NCBI GenBank assembly: GCA_016199985.1
Contig: JACQFQ010000015.1
Span: forward strand, 1 to 64,000
DNA: 64,000 nt
Direction of reading: 5' to 3'
Source of the DNA: Verrucomicrobiota bacterium
Lineage (GTDB): Bacteria > Verrucomicrobiota > Verrucomicrobiia > Limisphaerales > UBA11320
A program made the translations under genes and the position numbers. This document shows positions 16,486 to 25,808 of this stretch, piece after piece; position 1 is the stretch's first letter, and the number at the start of each line of letters is the position of its first letter. The notes beneath the pieces were generated by a model. That model saw only the letters and a program-made list of their open reading frames with translations, ran no database searches and had not been told where the DNA came from.

Positions 16486-17667
16486 TCAGCGTTGATACAA
16501 CGGAATGTAGTGATAGGGCATCGCGAGGATCATGGCGTAGACCGCCGTGCAATACACCTGCCCCACGCCCATTCTGCCCTGGTCGAGCGTCGGCTCCCAC
16601 CATGAGAGATCGCCGCGGGTCGTGACGCTCTGGATCAAGGTCTCCTTGATGCCCGCGTAGTAGCGCGACCATGTGTCGCCCCCCACCATGTAGAGCGCCG
16701 GAGCGGCGTAGAAATTCCCGTAGGTGAACCAATCCTGATTGTTGCGCGGGATGCCCATGAGGTACTTGGCGCCCGCTTTCACCATTGGATCGTCGTAGAG
16801 GCCGCAGACCTGGAGGGAGTAAATCGCGGCGGCGGTGCGGGCGTAGCCGGGCTCGCGCTGAGGTTGATAGCAGAAGCCGCCGCTCTTTTCGTGATAGCAG
16901 CTCTTCACATAGCGCACCGCGTTGTCGATGGTCTTCTGCGGCACGTCGAGCCCCCCGTTCTTGGCGGCGCGAAGCGCCACCACCTGGAGCACGGTCACGG
17001 AAATGTCGGCGTCGTGGGCGATGGGACGATACCGCCATCCGCCCTCGGTGTTCTGGGAGCTCAGGATCACCTTGATCACGCGATCCAGCTTCGCGCGCAG
17101 CACGGGGGTCTTCGTCTGCCCATAGATCTCGCCCATCGCGATCGCGGCGATGCCGTGGTTATACATGTACTGTCCGTTGTTCCTGTTCCCGAGCAGGCCG
17201 TCCGGCGCTGTGGAGTCGATGAGGAACTGAACGCCCTGCTGCACATTCTTCCCGAACTCGCCCTCGCCGGGAAGCTGGCCCGCGGCTTGAAAACACATGA
17301 GAACATACCCGGTCATCGCCACCTGATGATGCACCTCCTCCTCCTGGCTTCCCCACGCGCCGTTGGGATGCTGCTTGGACGCGAGAAACTTCAACGCTCC
17401 CTTGATCACGGCGTCCGTCTTGGCGTCGGCCTTCACGGGATCCGGCTCGAGCGCCACCTGCGCCGCGGAGACAGCGCCCGCGACCAGGAGAATCACAACC
17501 GCGCCGATGACGGCGGCGCCACGCCCCGCTCGCGGAACCGCGCGACCCCAGGTCGAGGAAAGGGACGGCCGTAGCTGGCGTTCCGGATGACCGTTGGAAA
17601 CAGGCGACGCCGCTTTTCGGGCGATGGCGGGAGGCGCGGTCTTCGAGTCTCTTTGGTTTGTGTTCAT
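16486..17667 (-). CDS. Membrane-anchored alpha/alpha-toroid (terpene-cyclase-fold) protein, 393 aa
   Basis: After a 45-residue Ser/Arg-rich cytoplasmic start there is one hydrophobic segment (AVIGAVVILLVAGAVSAA, about 50-68), an anchor or uncleaved signal. The rest shows repeated helix pairs of the squalene-cyclase/prenyltransferase toroid type: FLASKQHPNGAWGSQEE, FLIDSTAPDGLLGNR, SSQNTEGGWRYRP and the closing WWEPTLDQGRMGVGQVYCTAVY. The catalytic DXDD of real cyclases is not seen, so an enzymatic terpene role is unlikely. Such proteins are common in Planctomycetota and Verrucomicrobiota, often beside large coiled-coil proteins, as here (46-base gap). The role is unknown; an envelope or complex-assembly function is inferred. 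Confidence 0.75.
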   Translation of the reverse strand: MNTNQRDSKTAPPAIARKAASPVSNGHPERQLRPSLSSTWGRAVPRAGRGAAVIGAVVILLVAGAVSAAQVALEPDPVKADAKTDAVIKGALKFLASKQHPNGAWGSQEEEVHHQVAMTGYVLMCFQAAGQLPGEGEFGKNVQQGVQFLIDSTAPDGLLGNRNNGQYMYNHGIAAIAMGEIYGQTKTPVLRAKLDRVIKVILSSQNTEGGWRYRPIAHDADISVTVLQVVALRAAKNGGLDVPQKTIDNAVRYVKSCYHEKSGGFCYQPQREPGYARTAAAIYSLQVCGLYDDPMVKAGAKYLMGIPRNNQDWFTYGNFYAAPALYMVGGDTWSRYYAGIKETLIQSVTTRGDLSWWEPTLDQGRMGVGQVYCTAVYAMILAMPYHYIPLYQR

Positions 17668-17713
17668 CCTGGAGTGAAGGGGAATCGTCGATCGGCTTTC
17701 GCGGCCCGGGAGT

Positions 17714-20608
17714 CTACTTCGACTCGGCCTGGTCGGCTAGGTTGCGGAGGTACTGCTCCACCAAGGGCGCGTACTCCTGCGGGTAGGCCTCGCCCTGCGA
17801 CTGCTGAATCGCGGCGCGATCGCGGGCGGGCAGACCGGTGAATCGGCTGCTCCCCGCCGCGGTTTGAGTCGGGCCGTCCGCCCCGCCCTGCCCTTTCCAG
17901 TTGCCCTCGCGCCCATCGCCCTGCGGCCCCGGCTGTCCCTGCTGGCTGCGCTTGGTGCGTCCCTGGCCCGGTTTCTTTCCCTGGCCCTGCGAATTGCTCG
18001 CCTGCTGCTGGGAGTCGGAGCTCAGTCCCGACTGCGCCAGCGCCAAAGCCGCCTGGGCCTGGGCGAGATGCTGGCTTGCCTGCTGCGCGCTGGCCTGCGC
18101 CGGCCCGCCTTGTTGCTCGCCCGCCTCGGCCGCGCCCCGGTCCGCGTCCTCCTGAGCGGCCTCAACCTCGCTTTGCGCGGCGGGAGGCAGGCGCCCTTTT
18201 TGTCCCGCGGACAACGGCCGGAGCTTCTTGCCGGCCCGCTGCAACGCGTCGGACGCCTTCTGCATGGAGGCGCTGGACGCGTTCTTCATGGCGCTCGCCA
18301 GGGTCTGCGCCATCCCGATGACCTCCTGCTGCTGGTCGCGCAGGGTCGGCATGTTGGGCGCGCCGTCCGCCGCGTTCGGCTGGTTGGCCTTGATGCCCTG
18401 CTCCATCGCGCCCAGGGCGGCCTTCATGGATTCGATCGCGGCGGGCAGCTTGGCCTGCGTGAGCTTCGCGACAGCGGCGTCGCCTTCGCGTTTCGCGATC
18501 GACGTCGAGGGAGCGGCGATCATCGGCTGCCCGAGGTCGTTCACGATCTGCTGCTGCTTCTCCTTCAAAGTCTGCATCGCGTTGGCTGCGCCATTCTGCA
18601 ACTGCGACAGCGCTTCATTGACGTCCTTCTGCGCGGCCGCGATGGCGTCGGCTGCTTCCTGCATGCTTCCTGAATTCTCCTCCTCGGAGTCCTCGCCGAG
18701 CTGCTCCTTGAGGTCGTTGATCCTTTTCTCGAGCGCCTTCCTCGCCGCGTAGAGCTCCTTCAGCGCGCTCGACTCCTTGGGCTGGGCTTCAAGAGGCGCC
18801 TTCTGGGCAAGTTGCTCGCGCGCCTGATTCATGAAGGCGGTGGCCAGATCCAGGTGCTCGGCGGCTTTCGGCGCGGACTTCCGGGCCTCGCCCTCCAACG
18901 CGCGGGTCCGTTCGCCGAGACGCATCTGCGCGGCCGCGGCGCCCGAGGTGTCGGGCGTGGGCGTCTTCAGCGCCGCGCGGGTCGTCTCGCTGAACAGCTC
19001 CTGCTGCTCCTGAATGATCGCGATCAGCTTCTTGAGCAGCGCTTCGAGCTCCGCGAGTTCCTTCTCGGCCTGTTCCAGGCGCTCCTTCTCCTTGGTCAGC
19101 GCCTGCGCCGCGCGCGCGAGAGCGTCGAGGGCCGCCTGATGCACGGGATCCTGGTTCCGCTCCTCGGCCAGCGTCTTTTGCGAACGCTCCATCTGGGCCG
19201 CCGCGTCGCCCAACGCCTCGGACGCCGATGGCGCGACGTCGGCCGCCTGCTGCTGCGTCTCCTGGGCCTGGTCCTTGATTTCTCCCTGCTTGGGAGCCAG
19301 CGAGGTCAGTTTGTCCTTCGGGGCTTGGGCCGCGTCTTTGCGCAGGCTCTCCTGCCGCTGGATCATCTCCTGAACCTTCTGCTGCAGGACCTCGATCGCG
19401 GCGAGCGATTTTTGCGGAAGCGGCTTGGGGGTTTCGGACTTGTTCAGCTGATCGAGCAAATCCCTCCGCGCCTGCTCCATCTTGGTGAGGGCCTCGCCTT
19501 GCTGCGCGATGGCCTGCTCGCGGATCCGCGCGAGGGATTCGGCGCCCGACAAAGCCGCGCGCGCGTCCTGCATCCGATCGGTCGCGGACTGCAAATGCTG
19601 CGCGGAGCTGGGCACAAGATCCTGAACATCCCTCCGGATAAGATCCGAAAGGTCCACGACCTCCGCCTGATCGCTCTCGCGCTTCGACGCGTCCTCCTTG
19701 TTGGCGATCTTGCGCGTGACATCGGTCAGCCTTTGCTGCTTCTCCATCGCGATGTCGAGCTCCCGGACCGCCTCGCGGATGGCGTCCCGCTTGTCCAGCG
19801 ACTGCGTCAGCATGCGGGCGACCTCGCGCATCAGGTCGCGCGACCTCTTCTCGTTCCCGGCGGCGCCCAAAAGTCGTCCGCTCTTGAGTTCCTCGGTGGC
19901 GGTGTCGATGCCCTTCACCAGCCCACCCTCCTGGGAGCGCTGGAGGGCTTTCCGAGGACGCTCCGCCGTGGGGGCGTCGATGGAGAGGGCGACCAGCTTC
20001 TCCAGCTGGTCGAGCACCTGGGAAGTTTCGGCGCGGAGGGAGGATTCCTCGGTCTCCTGCAGCTGCAGATTGAGACGCTGGGTTTCCTGATATTGCTGAA
20101 CGGTTTTTCGATCCACCTGGCGGGCCAGCCACACAGCGAGACGCATGTTGTCGGTTTGCCGCGACGCGAGTTCCTTCAAGCGGATCGCGATGTCGTACAC
20201 GGCCTGCTGGCGATTGTATTCCGCGAGGAGCTGTCGGAGCTGGGTAACGATGCCCTGCTGCCCCGAGAACGCCTCGGCGATGCGCCCGCCGTCGCCTTCC
20301 TTTCCCTGGCGCGCCTCGCTGAGAAGCGCCAGGACCTTCCGCATGTCCTGCTCCGTCAGGCGGTCGAGCACAGAACGAATCGCGCGAAGGATTTTCACGT
20401 CCTCGCCGGAGATGCCGTTGAGATCGAACTCGGTAAGAATCTGGTCGAGCTGGCCGCCAATCCTGGCCGTCGTGGAGCGGAGCTGCTCCTGGCGGACACT
20501 CTGCTGTTGCAGTGGGTCCTCGGGAGCCGCGCCCTCTCCCGCGAAGGGGAGACCGATCACTGCGAGCCACAGAAAAAGCCTCCGCAAAATGTGCGCGCGT
20601 CGGTTCAT
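17714..20608 (-). CDS. Large secreted coiled-coil protein, Gln/Ala/Glu-rich, 964 aa
   Basis: I start at the ATG 20606-20608 (MNRRAHILRRLFLWLAVIG), a good signal peptide; a longer frame adds 36 unlikely residues. Almost the whole mature protein is predicted coiled coil by eye: long stretches of E, K, Q, A and L with heptad spacing, few aromatics and almost no Cys. The C-terminal 120 residues are disordered (Gln, Ser and Gly-rich), then a short conserved end (YPQEYAPLVEQYLRNLAD). The architecture resembles the DUF4175-like periplasmic proteins of Verrucomicrobiota and Planctomycetota. It leads the minus-strand operon with the toroid protein, nitrilase and GNAT. Divergent transcription from the cytochrome gene leaves 120 bases for promoters. 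Function unknown. Confidence 0.75.
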   Translation of the reverse strand: MNRRAHILRRLFLWLAVIGLPFAGEGAAPEDPLQQQSVRQEQLRSTTARIGGQLDQILTEFDLNGISGEDVKILRAIRSVLDRLTEQDMRKVLALLSEARQGKEGDGGRIAEAFSGQQGIVTQLRQLLAEYNRQQAVYDIAIRLKELASRQTDNMRLAVWLARQVDRKTVQQYQETQRLNLQLQETEESSLRAETSQVLDQLEKLVALSIDAPTAERPRKALQRSQEGGLVKGIDTATEELKSGRLLGAAGNEKRSRDLMREVARMLTQSLDKRDAIREAVRELDIAMEKQQRLTDVTRKIANKEDASKRESDQAEVVDLSDLIRRDVQDLVPSSAQHLQSATDRMQDARAALSGAESLARIREQAIAQQGEALTKMEQARRDLLDQLNKSETPKPLPQKSLAAIEVLQQKVQEMIQRQESLRKDAAQAPKDKLTSLAPKQGEIKDQAQETQQQAADVAPSASEALGDAAAQMERSQKTLAEERNQDPVHQAALDALARAAQALTKEKERLEQAEKELAELEALLKKLIAIIQEQQELFSETTRAALKTPTPDTSGAAAAQMRLGERTRALEGEARKSAPKAAEHLDLATAFMNQAREQLAQKAPLEAQPKESSALKELYAARKALEKRINDLKEQLGEDSEEENSGSMQEAADAIAAAQKDVNEALSQLQNGAANAMQTLKEKQQQIVNDLGQPMIAAPSTSIAKREGDAAVAKLTQAKLPAAIESMKAALGAMEQGIKANQPNAADGAPNMPTLRDQQQEVIGMAQTLASAMKNASSASMQKASDALQRAGKKLRPLSAGQKGRLPPAAQSEVEAAQEDADRGAAEAGEQQGGPAQASAQQASQHLAQAQAALALAQSGLSSDSQQQASNSQGQGKKPGQGRTKRSQQGQPGPQGDGREGNWKGQGGADGPTQTAAGSSRFTGLPARDRAAIQQSQGEAYPQEYAPLVEQYLRNLADQAESK

Positions 20609-20728
20609 AAAACGTTCCCGCCACACTGCTCCGAAACCCGCGCCTCCGCCAGACGATTTGCCTGAATCTTTTTGACCCGGCCCCCGTCTGGATGGCAGCG
20701 TTCGCGCAGATCGCAACTATTGAAGAGC

Positions 20729-21130
20729 ATGAGCATGAAGACCACCGTCACCCTAACCTCGATTCTCACCCTTTCCACATTCCTCGCCGCCACAGCGGCG
20801 CCGGACCTCAGCAAGCTCCCCCCGGCTTCATCGAAGACCGGGCTCACCTACGCCAAGGATATCAAGCCCATCTTTGAAAAATCCTGCTTCAAGTGCCACG
20901 GCGCCGAGAAGCAGAAGGCCAAGCTCCGGCTTGACAGCATCGAGGCCGTCCTCAAAGGAAGCGAAAACGGCGAGGTCGTCGCGAAGGGCGACAGCAAGAA
21001 AAGCTCGATGGTTGTCGCGGTCGCTCGGCTGGATGACGACTCCGCAATGCCCCCCGAAGGCAAGGGCGAACCTCTGACCAAGGATCAGGTCGGCCTGATC
21101 CGCGCCTGGATTGACCAGGGAGCGAAGTAG
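20729..21130 (+). CDS. Secreted planctomycete-type cytochrome c domain protein, 133 aa
   Basis: A signal peptide (MSMKTTVTLTSILTLSTFLAATAAP) leads into a single small cytochrome c-like domain. It has the haem-binding motif CFKCH inside IFEKSCFKCHGAEKQKAKLRLD, and a distal Met candidate in DSAMPPEGKGEPL. These are the signatures of the PSCyt1 domain, normally fused to large DUF1549/DUF1553 proteins. Here the domain stands alone, followed by a strong terminator. The likely role is periplasmic electron transfer. The ATG at 20729 is chosen because it starts the signal peptide; an upstream in-frame start would add 19 unlikely residues. Confidence 0.85.
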   Translation: MSMKTTVTLTSILTLSTFLAATAAPDLSKLPPASSKTGLTYAKDIKPIFEKSCFKCHGAEKQKAKLRLDSIEAVLKGSENGEVVAKGDSKKSSMVVAVARLDDDSAMPPEGKGEPLTKDQVGLIRAWIDQGAK

Positions 21131-21191
21131 CCGACAACGTCGGACGTGTTTCCGAGTTTGGGCGTAGTTGCCCCCCCTTTGTTTCGCGCAT

Positions 21192-21230
21192 GGGCGAGCC
21201 CCGTACCGGGTGGCTCGCCCTGTTTGTTTT
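21192..21230 (+). terminator. Intrinsic terminator of the cytochrome-domain gene
   Basis: Perfect 9-bp stem GGGCGAGCC / GGCTCGCCC with an 11-base loop, followed by TGTTTGTTTT. It lies 61 bases after the stop at 21130 and separates this gene from the porin gene. Confidence 0.9.
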
Positions 21231-21322
21231 AGAACCCACTCCCGCGAGGTGATGGCTGGTATGTTAGGGAAGACTAACTTTATTTGTTGACACAAATACG
21301 AACTTTTCTGTTCCCTTCGCGA

Positions 21323-22720
21323 ATGCTGATTCCAGTCCACATGGGTCCACCTCGCCATCGAAGCGCCTGTCGACCGAACGCCTTCTCATCCGCGCTGAGC
21401 GCATTGGGCGCGGGAATCGGGGCGGCGATGGTGTTGGGATGCGGGATGGCATCGGGAGATGAGCCGCCGGGCGGGGTGGGCATCTTATGGCGGGACCCCT
21501 CGCCTGATTGGCATATCCACGGTCAGAGCACGGCGATCGGACAAGGCTATCCGGCGTTCGCGGCCCCGTACGATGGGCCGAACAGCCTGCCCAGGGGAGG
21601 CAGGCTGCGCGAGACGATCTCCGTTGACCTGATCGCGGGCGCTCGTCTGTGGCGCGGGGGCGAGGCTCACATGGACACCCTGGTCTGGCAGGGATTTGGA
21701 GTGGGAAGAACGCTCGGGGCTGGGGGATTTCCGAATGGCGAGGCATTCAAGGTCGGGACCAAGCCTCCGAACGTGAACCTCTCCCGCTTGTTTCTCCGGC
21801 AGACTTTCGATTTGGGCGGCAAGACCGAGGATGTGGCCGACTCCGACTTCACTTTCGCGGGCACACGCGACACATCGCGACTCACCTTCACCGCGGGCCG
21901 CTTCAGCGCCAAGGATGTGTTTGATGGCAACGCGTTCGCCAACGATGCACGCACCCAGTTCCTGAACTGGAGCCTGATGGGGAATGGCGCGTGGGATTTT
22001 CCTGCGGATGCCCTCGGATACATCCCCGGCGCGACAGCTGAATGGACGCAATCCCGCTGGTCCGCGCGAGCGGGCTACTTTGCCGTCGTGCGGGAACCCA
22101 ATGGGCTCGGAGTCGAATGGTCGCTGCTCCGCGCGGGATCGGCGGTGATGGAGCTGGAACACCGACATCGACTGGGGGAGCGGGCGGGCGCCGCGCGTTT
22201 TCTAGTGTTCCTGACTCGCGCGCGATCGGGTCTCTACCAGGACGCGATCAACGGCGCGCCCAGCATCGCCGCGACCCGCGATTATCGTGAAAAGAAGGGC
22301 ATCGGGCTGAGCCTCGACCAAGAGCTCACCTCGACGCTGGGCGCCTTTCTGCGCGCGGGATGGAATGATGGGCAGACGGAGACTTGGATGTTCACCGAGA
22401 TCGATCGGACCCTCACAACGGGACTGAGCCTCCGCGGCGAGTGGTGGCATCGCGCCAACGACACCTTCGCCTTCGCGCACGCGCTGAACGACATCTCCGG
22501 CGCGCACAGCCGCTATCTGGCGAGCGGGGGAACGGGGATCATCATCGGCGACGGCGCGCTGCGTCATGGCGCGGAGCATGTGCTTGAGGCCTATTACGAC
22601 TGCGCGTTGCGACCCTGGCTGCACGCGACCCTGGACTACCAATGCGTGGTTCATCCGGCCTACAACCGCGACCGCGGCCCTGTTTCGCTCATCGCTCTCC
22701 GGATGCGCGCCAACTTTTAG
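21323..22720 (+). CDS. Carbohydrate-selective porin, OprB-like, about 465 aa
   Basis: An outer-membrane beta-barrel protein. After a signal peptide (hydrophobic ALSALGAGIGAAMVLGCGMASG) comes the OprB-type start DWHIHGQSTAIGQGYPAF. The segments LRETISVDLIAGARLWRGGEAHM and VNLSRLFLRQTFDLGG follow, then many alternating strands rich in aromatic and small residues. It ends in the barrel-typical C-terminal Phe (ALRMRANF). OprB-like porins admit sugars across the outer membrane, which fits a polysaccharide-degrading lifestyle and the sugar-fed BMC operon in this window. I chose the ATG at 21323; TTG 21284 and ATG 21341 are alternatives. It is monocistronic, lying behind a terminator. Confidence 0.8.
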   Translation: MLIPVHMGPPRHRSACRPNAFSSALSALGAGIGAAMVLGCGMASGDEPPGGVGILWRDPSPDWHIHGQSTAIGQGYPAFAAPYDGPNSLPRGGRLRETISVDLIAGARLWRGGEAHMDTLVWQGFGVGRTLGAGGFPNGEAFKVGTKPPNVNLSRLFLRQTFDLGGKTEDVADSDFTFAGTRDTSRLTFTAGRFSAKDVFDGNAFANDARTQFLNWSLMGNGAWDFPADALGYIPGATAEWTQSRWSARAGYFAVVREPNGLGVEWSLLRAGSAVMELEHRHRLGERAGAARFLVFLTRARSGLYQDAINGAPSIAATRDYREKKGIGLSLDQELTSTLGAFLRAGWNDGQTETWMFTEIDRTLTTGLSLRGEWWHRANDTFAFAHALNDISGAHSRYLASGGTGIIIGDGALRHGAEHVLEAYYDCALRPWLHATLDYQCVVHPAYNRDRGPVSLIALRMRANF

Positions 22721-22811
22721 CCAAGAAACGCGCTCAAAATTCCTTCGAAATCACCGATCTTTGGTGCTATGGGTCCTTAGCCAAAGGCCGCGATCGCTTT
22801 GGCGGACTGGC

Positions 22812-23813
22812 ATGAACCCGGACACATCAGCAACGTCTTCGGAAGCCCCCCTCCAGCGAGGAGCCTCCTCGCCCAAGGCTCTTGCGCCCGACGTGCGACA
22901 GAGCATCGCGAATCTCCGGACCAGCCGATCGAATCTCCGCGGAGTCCTGGAGCTCGGCTCCACCTATCTGTTCATCGCGATCGCGCTTTGGGCCGTCCAC
23001 CGCCCCGCCCACTGGCTGGTGTATCCGATCGCCTTTGTATGGATCGGGATGATGCAGTATCGCCTGGTGATGTCCTCGCATGAGGCGGTGCACAAAACCC
23101 TCCTCTCCCCGGTCTGGCTCAACGAGACCTTCGGCAGCGTCAACGCCGCGCTGGTGGGCATCTCCTTTTTCAACTATCGCAAGACGCATCTCGACCATCA
23201 CAAATCGCCGCAATACATCCGCGACGATAGCGACGCCTATATTTACAAGCCGCTGCTGCAAACCCGTCCCGGCCTGCCACGGCTGGCCCTGCTGCTCTTC
23301 GGCGTGTGGGTGGATGTCTACGTGAAACTGCGCCGCAAGCTGTCCGGCGTGCGCCCGGATGAAAGCAAATCGACCGCGGAGAACGCCACCGATTCGCAGC
23401 TCTGGCTGATCGCGTTGTTGCAACTGGCGCTGCTGGCCGGTTTCGCGCTGACCTCGGCGTGGTGGTTCTATTTTGTCTTCTGGTTCGCGCCGATCTTCTG
23501 CGTCGCCCTGACGCTGGACCGCGTCCGCACATTCGTGGAGCACAGCTACCATTTCCTGTTCTGCGAATCGGAGACGCGCGTCGATCAGGCGCTCCAGGCG
23601 ACGGTGGACATTCAGACCAACGCGCTGGAGGCGTACTTCCTCGCGCCGTTCGGATTCGACTATCACCAGGCCCACCACGCGCAGCTGACCGTGCCCTTCT
23701 ACAACCTCCGACGACTTTCTGATCTTCTCCTCGCCCACGATGCCCGCTACAACGCCCGCGTGAAAGGGTCGTATCTGGCGATTCTGACACGCATGATTTG
23801 GGCATCGAAATGA
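22812..23813 (+). CDS. Membrane fatty acid desaturase, 333 aa
   Basis: An integral membrane di-iron desaturase with all three histidine boxes: HEAVH (about 90-94), HLDHH (about 126-130) and HQAHH near residue 282. Hydrophobic pairs lie in between (YLFIAIALWAVHRPAHWLVY, LLQLALLAGFALTSAWWFYFVFWF). It should introduce a double bond or a hydroxyl group in a lipid acyl chain. The ATG at 22812 follows GGACTGGC and excludes an upstream extension that overlaps the porin. It is the first gene of a run whose junctions all overlap, with the methyltransferase start inside its stop (ATGA at 23810). The context with two glycosyltransferases suggests a glycolipid or lipid-linked glycan as product. Confidence 0.85.
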   Translation: MNPDTSATSSEAPLQRGASSPKALAPDVRQSIANLRTSRSNLRGVLELGSTYLFIAIALWAVHRPAHWLVYPIAFVWIGMMQYRLVMSSHEAVHKTLLSPVWLNETFGSVNAALVGISFFNYRKTHLDHHKSPQYIRDDSDAYIYKPLLQTRPGLPRLALLLFGVWVDVYVKLRRKLSGVRPDESKSTAENATDSQLWLIALLQLALLAGFALTSAWWFYFVFWFAPIFCVALTLDRVRTFVEHSYHFLFCESETRVDQALQATVDIQTNALEAYFLAPFGFDYHQAHHAQLTVPFYNLRRLSDLLLAHDARYNARVKGSYLAILTRMIWASK

Positions 23814-24784
23814 GTCTGACAAATACTGGAAACGCCGGGGCGGACGGCGACTGCATCCTCTGCCGGGAGAAACGCTGGACTCTGGTTGTCCGGGCCGAGG
23901 ACATGGAATACGCCTGCAAGCCCGGCCCGTTCGATCTCGTGGCCTGCGACGGATGCGGACATGTCTACAAGCATCCCATGCCGCCGCCCGAGGAAGTCGC
24001 CTCCCTCTATCCGCCCACCTACTACACGGTCAACAAGAAGTCCCCGCTCTATCTCGACGGCCCGATCTACGAGCGCAAGCTCGTAAAGGACGCGCAGAAG
24101 CTGCTGCGGCAGACGCGCGGGCTCAGCGTGCGATCGATCGTCGACATCGGGGGCGGGGACATCCAGCGATTGATCAAGGTGAAGGAGGCCTTCGGCGCGG
24201 ACGTTGAGGCGATCGCGTTCGACCTCCAGTTCGAGCAGGAGTGGATTGATCGCGCCTCGGCCCATGGGGTGAAGGTTGTCGTGGGGAATGTCGAGACCGA
24301 CATTGAGGCGCTGGAGGACAACGGCCACGATGTGATCGTCATGCGCCAGCTGCTCGAGCATCTCCGGCATCCGGAGACGGCGGTGCGCAACGTGCATCGC
24401 AAGTTGCGGCCGAACGGCGTGGCGATCATCGACACGCCGAACCGGGGCGGCCTCGACTATCATCTCTGGAAGAAACGGTTTTGGGGCGGCTATCACATCC
24501 CGCGGCACTTCCATCTCTTCACCCTGCCCTCCCTGACGAAGCTGATGAAGGACGCCGGATTCCACGTCTACGATCAGGGCTATCTGCCGTCGCTGGGCTT
24601 CTGGGTGATGAGCCTTCGAAATCAGCTCGGACTCAACAGCGCGACGCGCGGCCGATCGCTCTGGGAGTTTCTGTATTTCAAAAACATCCCGCTCTCCGCC
24701 GCGTTCATCCTGTTCGATTGGGCGCGAATCCGCCTGGGATTCCAAAGCTCCAACCAATTCATCATCGGACAGAAGCGTGAGTGA
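23810..24784 (+). CDS. Class I SAM methyltransferase with N-terminal zinc-binding motif, 324 aa
   Basis: The N-terminus carries a CxxC pair (CILC, residues 20-23) and a second CxxC (CDGCG), a zinc knuckle seen in sugar and natural-product methyltransferases. The catalytic part has the SAM motif I as IVDIGGGDIQRLIKV, then GNVETDIEALEDNGHDVIVMRQLLEHL and the post-motif LRPNGVAIIDTPNRGG. The segment HIPRHFHLFTLPSL matches the C-terminal region of methyltransf_23-type enzymes. The ATG at 23810 overlaps the desaturase stop, and the gene overlaps the next one by eight bases. It probably methylates a sugar or lipid intermediate in the pathway of this operon; the substrate is not known. Confidence 0.82.
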   Translation: MSLTNTGNAGADGDCILCREKRWTLVVRAEDMEYACKPGPFDLVACDGCGHVYKHPMPPPEEVASLYPPTYYTVNKKSPLYLDGPIYERKLVKDAQKLLRQTRGLSVRSIVDIGGGDIQRLIKVKEAFGADVEAIAFDLQFEQEWIDRASAHGVKVVVGNVETDIEALEDNGHDVIVMRQLLEHLRHPETAVRNVHRKLRPNGVAIIDTPNRGGLDYHLWKKRFWGGYHIPRHFHLFTLPSLTKLMKDAGFHVYDQGYLPSLGFWVMSLRNQLGLNSATRGRSLWEFLYFKNIPLSAAFILFDWARIRLGFQSSNQFIIGQKRE

Positions 24785-25808
24785 TCCGCCGCGCCGCTTG
24801 AATCCTCCGCCCAAAGTCAGCTTCCTCATCCCGACGCTTAACGCGGCCGGCATCCTGGAGGCGTGCCTCCTGTCGATTCGCAAACAGGATTACCCCGCGG
24901 ACCGTGTGGAGATCGTGGTCGCCGACGGCGGCTCGAGCGACGACACCCGCGCGCTGGCGACGCGCCACGGCGCCCTCGTGCTCAACAACCCGCGACGCGG
25001 CTACGACTCCGGCAAGTGCGTCGCGTTTGCGGGCTCCTCCGGCGAGTTCGTGATCTTCGTCGACGCGGACAACGAGATCGTTCATCCCGACTTCACCCGC
25101 CGCGCCGTCGTCGCCCTGCAACAGAATCCGCAGGCCCTGGGCCTCGAAAGCTACTACTTCGGATCCCCCCGCATGGGCAGCTTCTGCGTCTATCTCTCGG
25201 CGCTGCTGCACATCAGCGATCCCGTGGCCTGGATGATGAGCGTGAACCCCGTCCGGATCGCGGAGTCCGACGGCGTTGAACGATGGACTTTTCCGAACGG
25301 CCGCCTCGCCTTCCCCATGGGCGCGAACGGATTTGTCTTCCGCCGTTCCGACCTCGCGCATCTCACCGCCGACGACCTGTTCGAGGATTGCACCGTTGTG
25401 CTCGAACTCGCGCAAAAAGGGAAGGCGGAGTGGCTGCGGATCCAGGGCCAGGGCGTGCATCACTATGTCGTCGGGGGGCTCGGCGACTTCGTTCGCAAGC
25501 GGCGAAGGCAGACCTTCCACTTCCTCGCGCATCGACGCGAGAAACGCGTCTCCTGGACTCAGTTCGGCGCCACCGTCCCCGGCTGGCTCGCCTGCGTTTA
25601 TTGCGCGTCGGTCGTCGGCCCCCTCTATCACACGCTGCGGGGCCTGCTGCGGACGCGGCGCGCGGGCTGGCTCTGGCATCCGATCGCGTGCGGCCTCTCG
25701 GTGGTCGGCATCTCGTGGGGAGTTCTCACCTATGTGTTTCTGGGCCGCGATCAATCCGCCGAATCCAAGCTGCAGCCGAAGCAGAAGCTGAAGGGGCCGA
25801 AGCAATGA
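24777..25808 (+). CDS. Glycosyltransferase family 2, 343 aa
   Basis: A GT-A fold inverting glycosyltransferase. The N-terminus VSFLIPTLNAAGILEACL, the nucleotide-binding VEIVVADGGSSDDTRA and the metal-binding DXD as FVDADNE are clear. FEDCTVVLELAQKG matches the catalytic ED region. The C-terminal 90 residues include one or two hydrophobic helices (LACVYCASVVGPLYH, GLSVVGISWGVLTYVFLG), so the enzyme is membrane-attached. The start is GTG at 24777, overlapping the methyltransferase stop. The stop overlaps the next gene in ATGA. It likely adds a sugar to a lipid carrier or glycan made by this operon. Confidence 0.88.
   Translation: MSDPPRRLNPPPKVSFLIPTLNAAGILEACLLSIRKQDYPADRVEIVVADGGSSDDTRALATRHGALVLNNPRRGYDSGKCVAFAGSSGEFVIFVDADNEIVHPDFTRRAVVALQQNPQALGLESYYFGSPRMGSFCVYLSALLHISDPVAWMMSVNPVRIAESDGVERWTFPNGRLAFPMGANGFVFRRSDLAHLTADDLFEDCTVVLELAQKGKAEWLRIQGQGVHHYVVGGLGDFVRKRRRQTFHFLAHRREKRVSWTQFGATVPGWLACVYCASVVGPLYHTLRGLLRTRRAGWLWHPIACGLSVVGISWGVLTYVFLGRDQSAESKLQPKQKLKGPKQ

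Noticed and set aside
18812..20665. 617-codon open frame antisense to the coiled-coil gene
   Set aside because: It mirrors a GC-rich, Ala/Gln/Glu-biased gene, is Leu/Arg-rich and shows no domain motifs. The minus-strand frame has a signal peptide and heptads.
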